Positions 33,266-41,659 of a DNA stretch of 64,000 nt are shown one piece after another. The notes under the pieces were generated by a model, which was given only the letters and a program-made list of their open reading frames with translations, did not search any database and was not told the DNA's origin. Every line of letters begins with the position of its first letter. Positions within the stretch are counted from its first letter, which is position 1. The stretch lies in contig NZ_CP022684.1 of NCBI RefSeq assembly GCF_002863865.1, forward strand, positions 4,159,990 to 4,223,989. Direction: 5' to 3'. The position numbers and the translations under genes are program-made. Origin of the DNA: Ketobacter alkanivorans. GTDB taxonomy: Bacteria > Pseudomonadota > Gammaproteobacteria > Pseudomonadales > Ketobacteraceae.

Positions 33266-33547
33266 CTATTCGTAGGTGCACAGGTAAGCGGTGTCTTGCT
33301 CCACTTTCAACTTGAAGCTGGTGTTGGCTTCTACGATAAAGCTGTCCGAGCTGCGATACGCCGTCCATTCTGACTCCCCGGGTAACTGCACAGTCAGCAC
33401 ACCGCTCACTACTGTCATTGTTTCTTTTTGGGAGGTTGAAAATTCATAGTCACCGGGAGCCATGACGCCAACGGTAGCAGGTAGCCGCTCACCCTGAAAA
33501 GCGATGGATTTTACTTTGCCATCGAAATATTCGTTCGTTTTAAACAT
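33266..33547 (-). CDS. ppnP: Pyrimidine/purine nucleoside phosphorylase (PpnP, formerly DUF1255/YaiE)
   Basis: A 93-aa cupin-like protein with the normal PpnP layout: [18 protein letters not shown] at the start, [20 protein letters not shown] in the middle, and a C-terminal [15 protein letters not shown]. The enzyme splits nucleosides with phosphate to a free base and ribose-1-phosphate. ATG 33547 has TGGAG upstream and gives the standard 93-aa length; an in-frame extension to 33625 is rejected. Confidence 0.93.
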   Translation of the reverse strand: MFKTNEYFDGKVKSIAFQGERLPATVGVMAPGDYEFSTSQKETMTVVSGVLTVQLPGESEWTAYRSSDSFIVEANTSFKLKVEQDTAYLCTYE

Positions 33548-33649
33548 GTTTGGTACTCCAGAAAAAAGTGGCGGGATTGTATCACGTCCTCTTACCGGGT
33601 CATTACTCTCTTGTGCGCGCGGCATTGATTGACTCGTTTGGCTTTATAC

Positions 33650-33675
33650 GATAGTTTTACAATTATCGAACTATC
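33650..33675. promoter_or_regulatory. Inverted repeat upstream of the Old Yellow Enzyme gene
   Basis: GATAGTT (33650-33656) and AACTATC (33669-33675) form a perfect 7-bp inverted repeat with a 12-bp spacer, 26 bp before the TTG start of the Old Yellow Enzyme gene and in the divergent region with ppnP. Position and symmetry suggest a repressor site, but no regulator gene is adjacent. Confidence 0.4.
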
Positions 33676-33701
33676 ATCTGGCCTATAAACTGGAGGCGCA
33701 C

Positions 33702-34943
33702 TTGTCATCACTGGAATCTTTGGCCCAGCCACTTACCCTGCGCTGTGGTGTTGTGATCAAAAATCGTATTGGAAAATCAGCCATGAGTGAGGCCTTGGCC
33801 ACCCCGGACAATCGGCCTACCGCATTGCTGACTAACCTCTATTCTGCTTGGGCCAAGGGAGGTACGGGGCTTGTGATCACCGGGAATATCATGGTGGATC
33901 GTTTGGCGCTTGGTGAGCCTGGTAATGTGGCGATTGAGGATGAGCGTGATCTGGCTATGTTGAGCCAATGGGCGCGAGCTGGTGCCCAGGAGGGTACGCA
34001 GATCTGGGTGCAGCTGAATCACCCAGGCAAGCAATCGCCCAAGATGGTGTCTAAACAGCCGGTAGCGCCGTCGGCTATTCCACTGCAGAAACGTTTTGAA
34101 AGTTTCTTTAATGCCCCCAGAGAGCTGACTGAGTCGGATATCGAAGATATTATTCAACGCTTCGCTACCGCGGCAGCAGTTGTGAAGAAAGCCGGTTTTA
34201 CCGGCGTGCAGATTCACGGAGCCCACGGCTATCTGGTGAGTCAGTTCCTGTCCCCTCATCATAACCAGCGCAAGGACAAGTGGGGGGGCAGCCTGGAAAA
34301 CCGTGCCCGCTTTGTGATGGAGATTTATAAAGCCATTCGTGAGCAGGTGTCGGATCAGTTTCCCGTGTCTATCAAATTGAACTCGGCTGATTTTCAGCGG
34401 GGTGGTTTTACCGAAGAAGAATCCATGCAGGTAGTGGAAATGCTGGATCAGGCGGGTATGGATTTGATAGAAATTTCCGGAGGCAACTACGAGTCACCGG
34501 AAATGACCGGCAAGAACGTGAAAGCATCAACGAAAGCACGGGAAGCTTATTTCATGGAGTATGCTGAAAAGATTCGCTCGCGCGTGAAAACGTCGTTGAT
34601 GGTAACCGGAGGGTTCCGTACGGCTCAAGGTATGATGGAAGCACTGGAAAGTGGTGCTACCGATATCGTCGGCTTAGGCAGGCCGTTGGCGTTAGAGCCG
34701 GATCTCAGTGCGCGCATCCTCAGTGGCACTGCAAAATCCAGCCCTGTGAAACCAAAAATTACGGGGATCAAAACCGTTGACGACATGGCTATGATGGAAA
34801 CGGTCTGGTATGCACGGCAATTGGAAAGAATTGCGAAGGGCAAGCAACCCAAGATTGATGAAAGTCCGTTTCTGGTGTTTTTTCGTCAACTGCTGATGTC
34901 CGGGTTTAAGGGATTTAAAACCCAGCGAGTCAGGGCTAATTGA
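33702..34943 (+). CDS. NADH:flavin oxidoreductase, Old Yellow Enzyme family
   Basis: A 413-aa FMN-dependent (beta/alpha)8 enzyme. It has the family's Tyr/His active-site block QIHGAHGYLVSQFLSPHHN near residues 169-187, followed by R-x-D-x-WGGSLENRARF, and a C-terminal phosphate-binding GGFR ... IVGLGRPLAL near 300-325. It lacks the iron-sulfur and second flavin domain of 2,4-dienoyl-CoA reductase. It reduces activated C=C bonds (substrate not known). The start is TTG 33702, supported by GGAGG 5 nt upstream. A bidirectional terminator follows. Confidence 0.9.
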   Translation: MSSLESLAQPLTLRCGVVIKNRIGKSAMSEALATPDNRPTALLTNLYSAWAKGGTGLVITGNIMVDRLALGEPGNVAIEDERDLAMLSQWARAGAQEGTQIWVQLNHPGKQSPKMVSKQPVAPSAIPLQKRFESFFNAPRELTESDIEDIIQRFATAAAVVKKAGFTGVQIHGAHGYLVSQFLSPHHNQRKDKWGGSLENRARFVMEIYKAIREQVSDQFPVSIKLNSADFQRGGFTEEESMQVVEMLDQAGMDLIEISGGNYESPEMTGKNVKASTKAREAYFMEYAEKIRSRVKTSLMVTGGFRTAQGMMEALESGATDIVGLGRPLALEPDLSARILSGTAKSSPVKPKITGIKTVDDMAMMETVWYARQLERIAKGKQPKIDESPFLVFFRQLLMSGFKGFKTQRVRAN

Positions 34944-34980
34944 GCAAGGCGTTAGGCTCGAAATAGGTATTCGGCAATTC

Positions 34981-35020
34981 AAAAAATGGGCTTTCAAACA
35001 GAATTGAAGGCCCATTTTTT
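34981..35020. terminator. Bidirectional intrinsic terminator
   Basis: AAAAAATGGGC (34981-34991) and GCCCATTTTTT (35010-35020) are perfect 11-bp arms; GC pairs lie next to an A/T run on each side. It sits between the convergent Old Yellow Enzyme gene (stop 34943) and DUF481 gene (stop 35033), so it can end transcripts from both strands. Confidence 0.85.
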
Positions 35021-35032
35021 GATAGTAGAGAT

Positions 35033-35812
35033 TTAGAAGTTATAGACCAGCGTGGTTTTGTATTCGGTGTTGGTTTCGTAATTGTCTATGGGTGGGTCTG
35101 CATCCAGGTTTTTGGCTGGTTCGCTATCATGGGTCACTTTATAGTGCACCTTCAGATCCAGAGTGTCAGTCAACTTTACTGACAGCGCGGCATCCATAAG
35201 CGTGCGAAAATCACCAAAATCGTCAGTGCTGGGTTGGTAATAGGCGGTGGCGGATATAACAATCTGATCATTGAGACGGTGTTTGTACACAGCAAAGGTG
35301 TTCACTCTCCATAACCAGGTTTTATCCTCATAGGTGCCCAAATCCAACACCTCCCGCTCCCGAAAACCACCAAACCCCACCGCCAACGAGAAAACTTTAT
35401 CGTCAGCAGCGATTACATAGCGTCCACCGCCGCCAACCAGTGAGCGTGACTCCAGGTTGTCAAACTCATCTTCTTCCCATTGAGCGAAGCCTTCAGCAGC
35501 CCACTTATCATTGAGGATGTGTATCCAGCGGCCGTGCAAAAAGCTGTCATCGGTGTCTTTGATGTCGCGAGTGGTGCCGTATTCCCGCTCGACAATGCCG
35601 AGGTAGATGTTGTTGCTTTGTCGGTTGGTTAGCTTGGCAGCACCGCTGTAGGTTTCTTCGCGCTTGTTGCCTGTCTTGCCGTCGATACCAAATTCGACGT
35701 GGCCGGTCCAGCCCTCGTTCGGCAGGCCTGGCCGCTCACTTTCAATATTGGATATGGCACAGACTTGAGTAGACAGTAATAGCAGTGCAAGTGCCTGTAT
35801 TAATTTGAACAT
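35033..35812 (-). CDS. DUF481 family (YdiY-like) outer-membrane protein
   Basis: A 259-aa protein with a signal peptide (about 1-19, ending CAIS) and a beta-barrel-like body. The N-terminal WTGHVEFGIDGKTGNKREETY segment near 35 is the DUF481 opening (W-x-G-x-x-x-x-G-x-x-x-x-GN). The protein ends in aromatic YNF, as outer-membrane proteins do. Members include salt-induced YdiY; function unknown. Its Shine-Dalgarno (AGGGGGG, 7 nt before the ATG) lies in a strong hairpin, see separate entry. Confidence 0.8.
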   Translation of the reverse strand: MFKLIQALALLLLSTQVCAISNIESERPGLPNEGWTGHVEFGIDGKTGNKREETYSGAAKLTNRQSNNIYLGIVEREYGTTRDIKDTDDSFLHGRWIHILNDKWAAEGFAQWEEDEFDNLESRSLVGGGGRYVIAADDKVFSLAVGFGGFREREVLDLGTYEDKTWLWRVNTFAVYKHRLNDQIVISATAYYQPSTDDFGDFRTLMDAALSVKLTDTLDLKVHYKVTHDSEPAKNLDADPPIDNYETNTEYKTTLVYNF

Positions 35813-35817
35813 GGAAT

Positions 35818-35847
35818 CGCCCCCCTACTGTTTTGGACAGGGGGGCG
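35818..35847 (-). promoter_or_regulatory. Hairpin that sequesters the DUF481 ribosome-binding site
   Basis: On the minus-strand transcript CGCCCCCCT and AGGGGGGCG pair perfectly over 9 bp (35839-35847 with 35818-35826) around a 12-nt loop. The 3' arm is the Shine-Dalgarno itself, ending 5 nt before the ATG at 35812. It is 40 nt beyond the upstream crotonase stop, so it could also end that transcript; there is no T-run. Translation control by a structural switch or temperature is possible. Confidence 0.6.
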
Positions 35848-35887
35848 AGTATACGGAGTTGGAACTGGAATTTGTAGTGACTGTTTC

Positions 35888-36733
35888 TTATTCCTGGCTG
35901 AATGGCGGCCTTATTGGATGCAGCTCCTCAAAATCAGGATCGGTGTTCTGGGCCTTCGCTGCAAAGGTTTTCATCATGTCCTCAGGGCGGAACATGCCTG
36001 ATTGCCAAGCTGCCATATAATTCAGGCTATCTTGAACGCTGTGATCACGGCTGTAATTAATCATTTCCTTGCACCCAGCAATGGCTAAAGGTGAGCGCTT
36101 ACTGATGTCGGCAGCGATCTTCCTAACGGCATTGAGCATGCTGTCGTGATCTGGGTAAACTTCGTTAACTAATCCTATTTCTTTGGCCCGTTGTGCTGAA
36201 AGTTTGGCACCGGTATAGGCCAACTCACGCATCATGCCCTGAGGGATCAAGTGGGGTAGCCGTTGCAGCGTGCCCAGATCTGCGGTCATGCCTAAATCGG
36301 TTTCTTTGATGCAGAAAAACGCATCTTCAGTACAGTAGCGGCAATCTGCAGCGCTCACCATGTCTACCCCACCGCCAATACAGCCACCCTGTATGGCCGC
36401 AAGCACGGGTATACGAACGGATTCCAACACATTGAAGGTTGCCTGCAATTGCAGAACCAGTCGGCGAAGGTTTTCGGCGCTGCGGCCGGGGTCGCCCTGC
36501 AGGGAAATATTTTTGGGATTCATGAAAACACCAAGATCCATCCCTGCAGTAAAGTGCCTGCCGGTGGAGGCTAAAATGATCACCCGAGCACGGGCATCAG
36601 CATCGATTTCACGAATCGCAGTGGGAAGTTCCTTCCAAAAATCCAGATTCATGGTGTTAAGAGCGTCAGGGCGATTGAGTGTAACTTGGGCAATTTTATT
36701 CTCGATGGAAACGGTTAAGGCACGATACTCCAT
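35888..36733 (-). CDS. Delta(3,5)-delta(2,4)-dienoyl-CoA isomerase-like crotonase
   Basis: A 281-aa crotonase-fold enzyme. The oxyanion-hole Ala-Gly-Met-Asp is in HFTAGMDLGVF near residue 62 and GGCIGGGVDM near 116. The block ETDLGMTADLGTLQRLP near 145-161 is the signature of ECH1-type dienoyl-CoA isomerases, including the key Asp in TADLG; SRDHSVQDSLNYMA near 238 is also ECH1-like. It would move double bonds during beta-oxidation of unsaturated fatty acids. It is divergent from the DUF2797 gene. Confidence 0.87.
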   Translation of the reverse strand: MEYRALTVSIENKIAQVTLNRPDALNTMNLDFWKELPTAIREIDADARARVIILASTGRHFTAGMDLGVFMNPKNISLQGDPGRSAENLRRLVLQLQATFNVLESVRIPVLAAIQGGCIGGGVDMVSAADCRYCTEDAFFCIKETDLGMTADLGTLQRLPHLIPQGMMRELAYTGAKLSAQRAKEIGLVNEVYPDHDSMLNAVRKIAADISKRSPLAIAGCKEMINYSRDHSVQDSLNYMAAWQSGMFRPEDMMKTFAAKAQNTDPDFEELHPIRPPFSQE

Positions 36734-36846
36734 AGTGAAGCACTCTAAGATGGTGGGTGTATCTGGTTTGTAGCAATCGAGTTTGACCCCGTCAAGGATG
36801 ATTGGTAGCTTAGCCAGCCAAGAGAGGCAAGAGTGAACAAGCTGTT

Positions 36847-37662
36847 ATGCAAGGTACATTATCGAAGTTGAAGTCTTCGCTGCAAACACCAGTGGAATAC
36901 GGATTACCCCTGGGAGATGGCAGGCTGGATTTGAATCCGTTGCTGGGATCAAAAATCCTGTTGCGTCATACCAATCAAATTTTCTGTACGCATTGCGGCC
37001 GTAAAACCAAAAAGAGCTTTGACCAGGGCTACTGCTATCCTTGTTTTCGCTCTTTGGCACAGTGTGATACCTGCATTATTAAGCCGGAAAAGTGTCATTT
37101 TGAAGAGGGCACCTGTCGCGAACCTGACTGGGCACAGAATTTCTGTTTTCAGGGGCATACTGTCTACTTGTCGAACTCATCTGGTATAAAAGTAGGAATC
37201 ACGCGCAATGATCAAGTACCCACTCGTTGGATTGATCAAGGGGCGATTCAGGCTATACCGGTATTTCAAGTCAAAAACCGCTTCCATTCAGGGCTGGTGG
37301 AAATCACATTAGGTAAGTATGTGTCCGATAAAACCCGCTGGCAGGCCATGCTGAAGAATCAGGTGACGGAATTGGATATGCGTGAAGAGCGGGATAAATT
37401 GCTACAACAATGCAAGTTGGAGCTTGATGCCCTACGTGATCAGTTGGGCGATGAAGCTATTGTTGCCATGCCCGAGGCTGAGCCCGTCAGTATCAATTAC
37501 CCGGTATTGGAATACCCCAGCAAAGTTACCAGTATGAACTTTGACAAAAACCCAACTGTGGAAGGTACATTACTTGGCATCAAAGGCCAGTACCTGATCT
37601 TTGATGTGGGCGTGATCAACATTCGTAAATTTACTGGCTATGAGGTAGAGGTGGCTCACTGA
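36847..37662 (+). CDS. DUF2797 domain-containing zinc-binding protein
   Basis: A 271-aa protein. It has two Cys pairs in FCTHCGRK and GYCYPCFRS near residues 46-69, then CDTCIIKPEKCHFEEGTC and an FCFQGHTVYLSNS block near 100-111, followed by GIKVGITRNDQVPTRWIDQGA, which resembles a GIY-YIG-type fold. The Cys groups probably bind zinc. Function unknown; the DNA- or RNA-binding idea is inference. ATG 36847 is used. It is not clearly in an operon. Confidence 0.8.
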   Translation: MQGTLSKLKSSLQTPVEYGLPLGDGRLDLNPLLGSKILLRHTNQIFCTHCGRKTKKSFDQGYCYPCFRSLAQCDTCIIKPEKCHFEEGTCREPDWAQNFCFQGHTVYLSNSSGIKVGITRNDQVPTRWIDQGAIQAIPVFQVKNRFHSGLVEITLGKYVSDKTRWQAMLKNQVTELDMREERDKLLQQCKLELDALRDQLGDEAIVAMPEAEPVSINYPVLEYPSKVTSMNFDKNPTVEGTLLGIKGQYLIFDVGVINIRKFTGYEVEVAH

Positions 37663-37713
37663 GTCACCTCATTAATTTGGATTCCTGGAATCGAAGGCCT
37701 TATATCAACTGAG

Positions 37714-37845
37714 CTATTTAACGCTGCCGGATTCGTCCTTTTTCTTATGAGCATCTTGGTATATAAACACGCCGATGCCGAACAAAAAAGCCAACGTTCC
37801 ACCTATTACAATTAGACCAGCTACCACAACGTCATCTAAGAACAT
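37714..37845 (-). CDS. Small single-TM membrane protein (43 aa)
   Basis: MFLDDVVVAGLIVIGGTLAF begins a 43-residue frame with one clear TM helix (about 6-29) followed by a positively charged tail (YQDAHKKKDESGSVK). GGAGGGGAGGAA lies 8 nt before the ATG, an exceptionally strong ribosome-binding site for such a short frame. The size and layout are like small subunits or regulators of membrane complexes (for example CydX- or CcoQ-sized proteins), but no such complex is adjacent. It lies between the DUF2797 gene and the subtilase gene. Confidence 0.72.
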   Translation of the reverse strand: MFLDDVVVAGLIVIGGTLAFLFGIGVFIYQDAHKKKDESGSVK

Positions 37846-37919
37846 GAATATTCCTCCCCTCCGATGGTTTCAATATATCACCACGAAGAGGAGGGCTATT
37901 GACTCAAATCAAGAATGGG

Positions 37920-40073
37920 TTAAGGTACCGGCACCAGTTGAATGGCGTCGGCCACCACTGTGCCATCTGCGTTGATGTTGGTTATTTGTATGGCGTGGGT
38001 TCCTGCGTCGAACCAGTATGTCCCTAACGCCATCCACTGATTGCCGTCTTGAGTTTGATCAACTTGGACTTCTGTAACGATCTCACTTAAATCGGTCTCG
38101 TCTTGATGATGAACGCGGTAAGTTGCATTAGTGGCAAAGTTCGGGCCTTGAGGCCAGCGTGCATAAGCAGTGTAGTGGCCCGCCTGGTTAACCGTGGGAG
38201 ACCATACGAAAAGCTTCTCTGGATCATTTACCGTGGCGTAGCGATAGTTGCTTCCATAAAATCCTGATCGGTATATTGATGGCCACCACTTACCCGTACG
38301 ATCAGTGTTGCCTGTATTGTCTTCGACGATTGCAGCGGTGATCACCAGTTGGTCGTCTGACTCAATTACGGAGTCGTACCCGGTGGAAAGAATGTATTCA
38401 AATTCGCCATAAGGTACGACCCATGATCCACTGTATATGCCGTCGCCGCTGGTTAGGTCATCACCCAAGCCATCATCGTACAGCTCGAATGTGTCTCCAG
38501 AGGGGGACACGGTAACAGTTATGTGAGGCACGCCGGATGCGTCGGCACAGTTAAAACTCTGCACTTCAATATCGACGGTTTCGCCTGGTAAAGCAATCAT
38601 ACTGTTTGCTTTGGGAGCTTGACGCCGAGTAAACAGCTGGTTGTTACAGGTCAGTGCGCCCTTGCCGTTGGAGTCAGCCATCCGAACCAGCGCGCCGGAT
38701 ACGGTTTTGCTGAGGCCATCAGTCAGTTTCTTGCCGCTACTCATCAACAGTCTTTTAATGGAAAAGGCATCAAGCCCTTGGGTGCTTTGATTGGCTTTCA
38801 GAATAGCGATGGTGCCGGAGACATATGCCGTTGCCTGCGATGAGCCGTGGGTGACAACAAAGTCTGCAGACTCGGCTGAAAAAATTGGATAGGTTGGTGC
38901 AGTGCTGAGGATGTTCTCGCCTGGAGCAAGCAAATCTACGGACCAGCGACCGTAGCTACTGCCGCTCCAAAGATTACCCTGATTGTTCGACGCTGCAACT
39001 GCAATGATGTTCTTGTTATCAAACGATGCTGGAAAATAGGCCCTTTCATCAATAACCTGGTCGATGCTCCAACTGTTATTACCTGAGGCGGACACAATGG
39101 GGATATCGGCGGCCTCAATTAAATCGGCCAGTAAATACATTTCCGGCGTATTAAGTTGATAGGCATCGGCGACTAACGGATACATCAGGCCGTAAAGGTT
39201 GATGTGCTTTGACATGCCTCCGGATGCGTTGATTACCGCAATATTAATACCTGATTGCTTCAGGTTGTAGAAGTACCAAAGGCATTCCCGGATGGCTTGC
39301 TCGCGGGCTGCGGGTACAGATGTACCTGGTATTAATGGAAACACATCCGCTTCGAATTTTGCTGATTGGCAAGTGGCTATCTTGATGTTTGGTTCCAGCC
39401 CGGCGACGCCCACGATGCCACCGTGGTAGGTGGCGCTGGCATTATTGCCTTCAGCTATAATAACGCCCGCCATATTGGTCCCATGGCCTGCTGCGTTGTC
39501 CAGTGGGTCTCCGGCATCAGCATTCAGAGATCCATCTGGATTGGTTCTGGGAACTATTGTGCTGGCACCATGGCAGTCATTCAGGTATCCATTGTTGTCG
39601 CCATCGATGTTGTCCTCGCATCCATCATCAATGCCGTTGCCATTGGAATCGATGCCGGTGGCTTCTCCAGGATTTAGCCAGACTTTATTTTTTAGATCTG
39701 GATGGTTGTAGTCGATGCCTGTGTCAATCAGGGCAATGACAACCTCGCTCTGGCTCAAATTGGTTGCAGGAAGATAGGTGCTCCAACCTTCGACAGCATT
39801 GATATCCATGTCATCGACACCTGCGCTCGTGTAGCTGTTGCAGATGTAGCTGTTGTTGGAAATGGTTGGTCTTTCCGCACAAGTGCCAGTGTTTGAAAGT
39901 TCGGTTGATGAAATGTTGCTGGGAGAGTTCTCGGCCGTTCTTGGCGAGTTCTTGAGTGCCCACAGTTCGCTGGAGAGCAAATCGTTTGTAGGGCCGGTTG
40001 CGAAAGTATTTGAAGAAAATATTATGGCAAAAGCAGCCAGGGGGCCAATGGCCCTGATTTCAGTACTACTCAT
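37920..40073 (-). CDS. Secreted subtilisin-like (S8) peptidase with C-terminal golvesin-like domain
   Basis: 717 aa. Signal peptide about 1-26; catalytic triad Asp in ALIDTGIDYNHPDL near 117, His in GHGTNMAGV near 196 and Ser in THGSSQATAYVSGT near 430, with oxyanion Asn in SASGNNS near 330. A Cys-rich Asp/Asn/Gly insert near 138-165 looks like a Ca-binding loop. After the protease come a choice-of-anchor-type region (DDGLGDDLTSGDGIYSG near 560) and a golvesin-like C-terminal domain (ARWPQGPNFATNATYRV, LGTYWFDAGTHAIQI). Probably secreted; its C-terminus may bind carbohydrate or anchor it. Confidence 0.87.
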   Translation of the reverse strand: MSSTEIRAIGPLAAFAIIFSSNTFATGPTNDLLSSELWALKNSPRTAENSPSNISSTELSNTGTCAERPTISNNSYICNSYTSAGVDDMDINAVEGWSTYLPATNLSQSEVVIALIDTGIDYNHPDLKNKVWLNPGEATGIDSNGNGIDDGCEDNIDGDNNGYLNDCHGASTIVPRTNPDGSLNADAGDPLDNAAGHGTNMAGVIIAEGNNASATYHGGIVGVAGLEPNIKIATCQSAKFEADVFPLIPGTSVPAAREQAIRECLWYFYNLKQSGINIAVINASGGMSKHINLYGLMYPLVADAYQLNTPEMYLLADLIEAADIPIVSASGNNSWSIDQVIDERAYFPASFDNKNIIAVAASNNQGNLWSGSSYGRWSVDLLAPGENILSTAPTYPIFSAESADFVVTHGSSQATAYVSGTIAILKANQSTQGLDAFSIKRLLMSSGKKLTDGLSKTVSGALVRMADSNGKGALTCNNQLFTRRQAPKANSMIALPGETVDIEVQSFNCADASGVPHITVTVSPSGDTFELYDDGLGDDLTSGDGIYSGSWVVPYGEFEYILSTGYDSVIESDDQLVITAAIVEDNTGNTDRTGKWWPSIYRSGFYGSNYRYATVNDPEKLFVWSPTVNQAGHYTAYARWPQGPNFATNATYRVHHQDETDLSEIVTEVQVDQTQDGNQWMALGTYWFDAGTHAIQITNINADGTVVADAIQLVPVP

Positions 40074-40111
40074 GTATTACCCCGTCATGATAACAACTTA
40101 AATATCTCGGG

Positions 40112-40133
40112 AGCGATGCTAGTAAGCATCGCT
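40112..40133. repeat. Perfect inverted repeat between pilU and the subtilase gene
   Basis: AGCGATGCT (40112-40120) and AGCATCGCT (40125-40133) pair over 9 bp with a 4-nt loop, lying 39 nt before the subtilase ATG and 86 nt after the pilU stop. There is no T-run, so it may be a factor-dependent terminator of pilU, a leader hairpin of the subtilase mRNA, or a protein site. Confidence 0.5.
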
Positions 40134-40219
40134 TACTATTCAGAGTAGACTATATTTCGAACGGTCTCGGTTTGATTTCGACTTTTCGGTTGGCTGCTCT
40201 CTGTAATTAATTTGATTTG

Positions 40220-41512
40220 TTATTTAGGCGGTAAACCGAAAGATGCACGTCCAGTAGGGGCTGGTTTTTCTTCTTCATCGTCAATCGGTTCTAACGAAAG
40301 GCCCGATAAACCTGGCGAAGCTGCCTTGGGTTGCGATGCAGGTTGTGGTGTTGGTGCCTGCTTTTGAGCGTTCGGCTCTGGTTTTTGAGTTGAGGCTTCA
40401 GCTGGTTTGGATGGATCTGATTTTGCGGGGGCAGGTGTATTGTTGGCAGTTGGGTTCTCTTCTAAAGTAATGCGCAGGCGAAGATTGTTCTTTGAGTCAG
40501 CATTCTTGAGCGCCTCATCCATGGAGATTTTATTCTCTTTGTAGAGTTTGTAGAGCGAGGTGTCAAAGGTTTGCATGCCCTGGGCTTCCGATTTCAGCAT
40601 GACCTCTTTTATTTCATCGACCTTGCCCTGCTTGATAAGATCGCAAACTCGAGGAGTGCCGAGTAGTATCTCAATCGCTGCCGCACGCTTGCCATCAACG
40701 GTGGGTATTAGGCGTTGAGATACAATGCCTTGAATGTTAAGAGATAAATCCAGGAATAATTGTTTGTGGCGCTCTTCTGGAAAGAAGTTAATGATTCGAT
40801 CCAGTGCTTGGTTGGCGTTGTTTGCGTGCAGGGTAGAAATGCAAAGATGCCCTGTCTCGGCGAAAGCAATTGCCTGTTCCATCTGTTCTGCGGTTCGTAT
40901 CTCACCAATAAGTATTACATCGGGTGCCTGGCGGAGGGTGTTTTCCAATGCATCGTCGTAACAGTTGGTGTCCATGCCCACTTCTCGTTGGTTAACGATG
41001 GACATCTTGTGGTGATGAACAAACTCTACAGGATCTTCGATGGTTATAATGTGCCCGGCACTGTTGGCATTTCGGTAATCAATTAACGCTGCCAGCGATG
41101 TGGATTTTCCAGATCCAGTTCCTCCTACAAACAGAACCAAGCCGCGCTTCTGCATAATGAGCTTAGGTAGGATTTCTGGCAGCCCTAGATCCTTATAATT
41201 AGGAATGACGGTTTTTATGGCGCGGATGACCATAGAATACTGATTGCGTTGCTTGAAAATATTAACCCTAAATCGACCTACTCCGGATTCCGAGATGGCG
41301 AGATTCATCTCGGGCTTGTGCTCGAACTCGGCTTTTTGATCAGACGTCATAATCGCGTCTGCGATTTCCTTAACCCGCCCGGGCGGGAGCGGTTCCTTTG
41401 CGATTGGGGTTAGCTTGCCGTAGAACTTGGCGCTTGGTGGTGCACCGGTGGTTAGGTAAAGGTCAGATCCATCCCGTTCAGAGAAGTATTTCAGGTAGTC
41501 TAAGAATTCCAT
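40220..41512 (-). CDS. pilU: PilU-type type IV pilus retraction ATPase with a Pro/Ala-rich C-terminal tail
   Basis: 430 aa. PilT/PilU-family ATPase: Walker A GGTGSGKST near residue 133, the Asp box TIEDPVEFVHH, Walker B DVILIGEIRT near 203 and His box STLHANN near 229. MEFLDYLKYFSERDGSDLY and the lack of an AIRLVR-type PilT ending point to PilU. The last about 75 residues (Pro/Ala/Lys/Gln-rich, then acidic EPIDDEEEKP) form a disordered tail not typical of the 380-aa family. No pilT is adjacent. ATG 41512 is chosen by homology; the extension to 41572 is not convincing. Confidence 0.87.
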   Translation of the reverse strand: MEFLDYLKYFSERDGSDLYLTTGAPPSAKFYGKLTPIAKEPLPPGRVKEIADAIMTSDQKAEFEHKPEMNLAISESGVGRFRVNIFKQRNQYSMVIRAIKTVIPNYKDLGLPEILPKLIMQKRGLVLFVGGTGSGKSTSLAALIDYRNANSAGHIITIEDPVEFVHHHKMSIVNQREVGMDTNCYDDALENTLRQAPDVILIGEIRTAEQMEQAIAFAETGHLCISTLHANNANQALDRIINFFPEERHKQLFLDLSLNIQGIVSQRLIPTVDGKRAAAIEILLGTPRVCDLIKQGKVDEIKEVMLKSEAQGMQTFDTSLYKLYKENKISMDEALKNADSKNNLRLRITLEENPTANNTPAPAKSDPSKPAEASTQKPEPNAQKQAPTPQPASQPKAASPGLSGLSLEPIDDEEEKPAPTGRASFGLPPK

Positions 41513-41659
41513 GCCGAACCTATGTGTTTGAAATGCCGAGCAATATGCGTTCTGTATAAGTAGTATAGTCAAGCTTGAAAAGACTGCTTTTTTTACTGCA
41601 GCATGGGTTATAGGCCGGTACGTGGATATAAGTATTCATTTTAAGGCAGCCTGTTGACA

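Noticed and set aside
33127..33315. 62-codon plus-strand frame near ppnP
   Set aside because: TTG start without ribosome-binding site, overlaps ppnP in the opposite direction, no motif.
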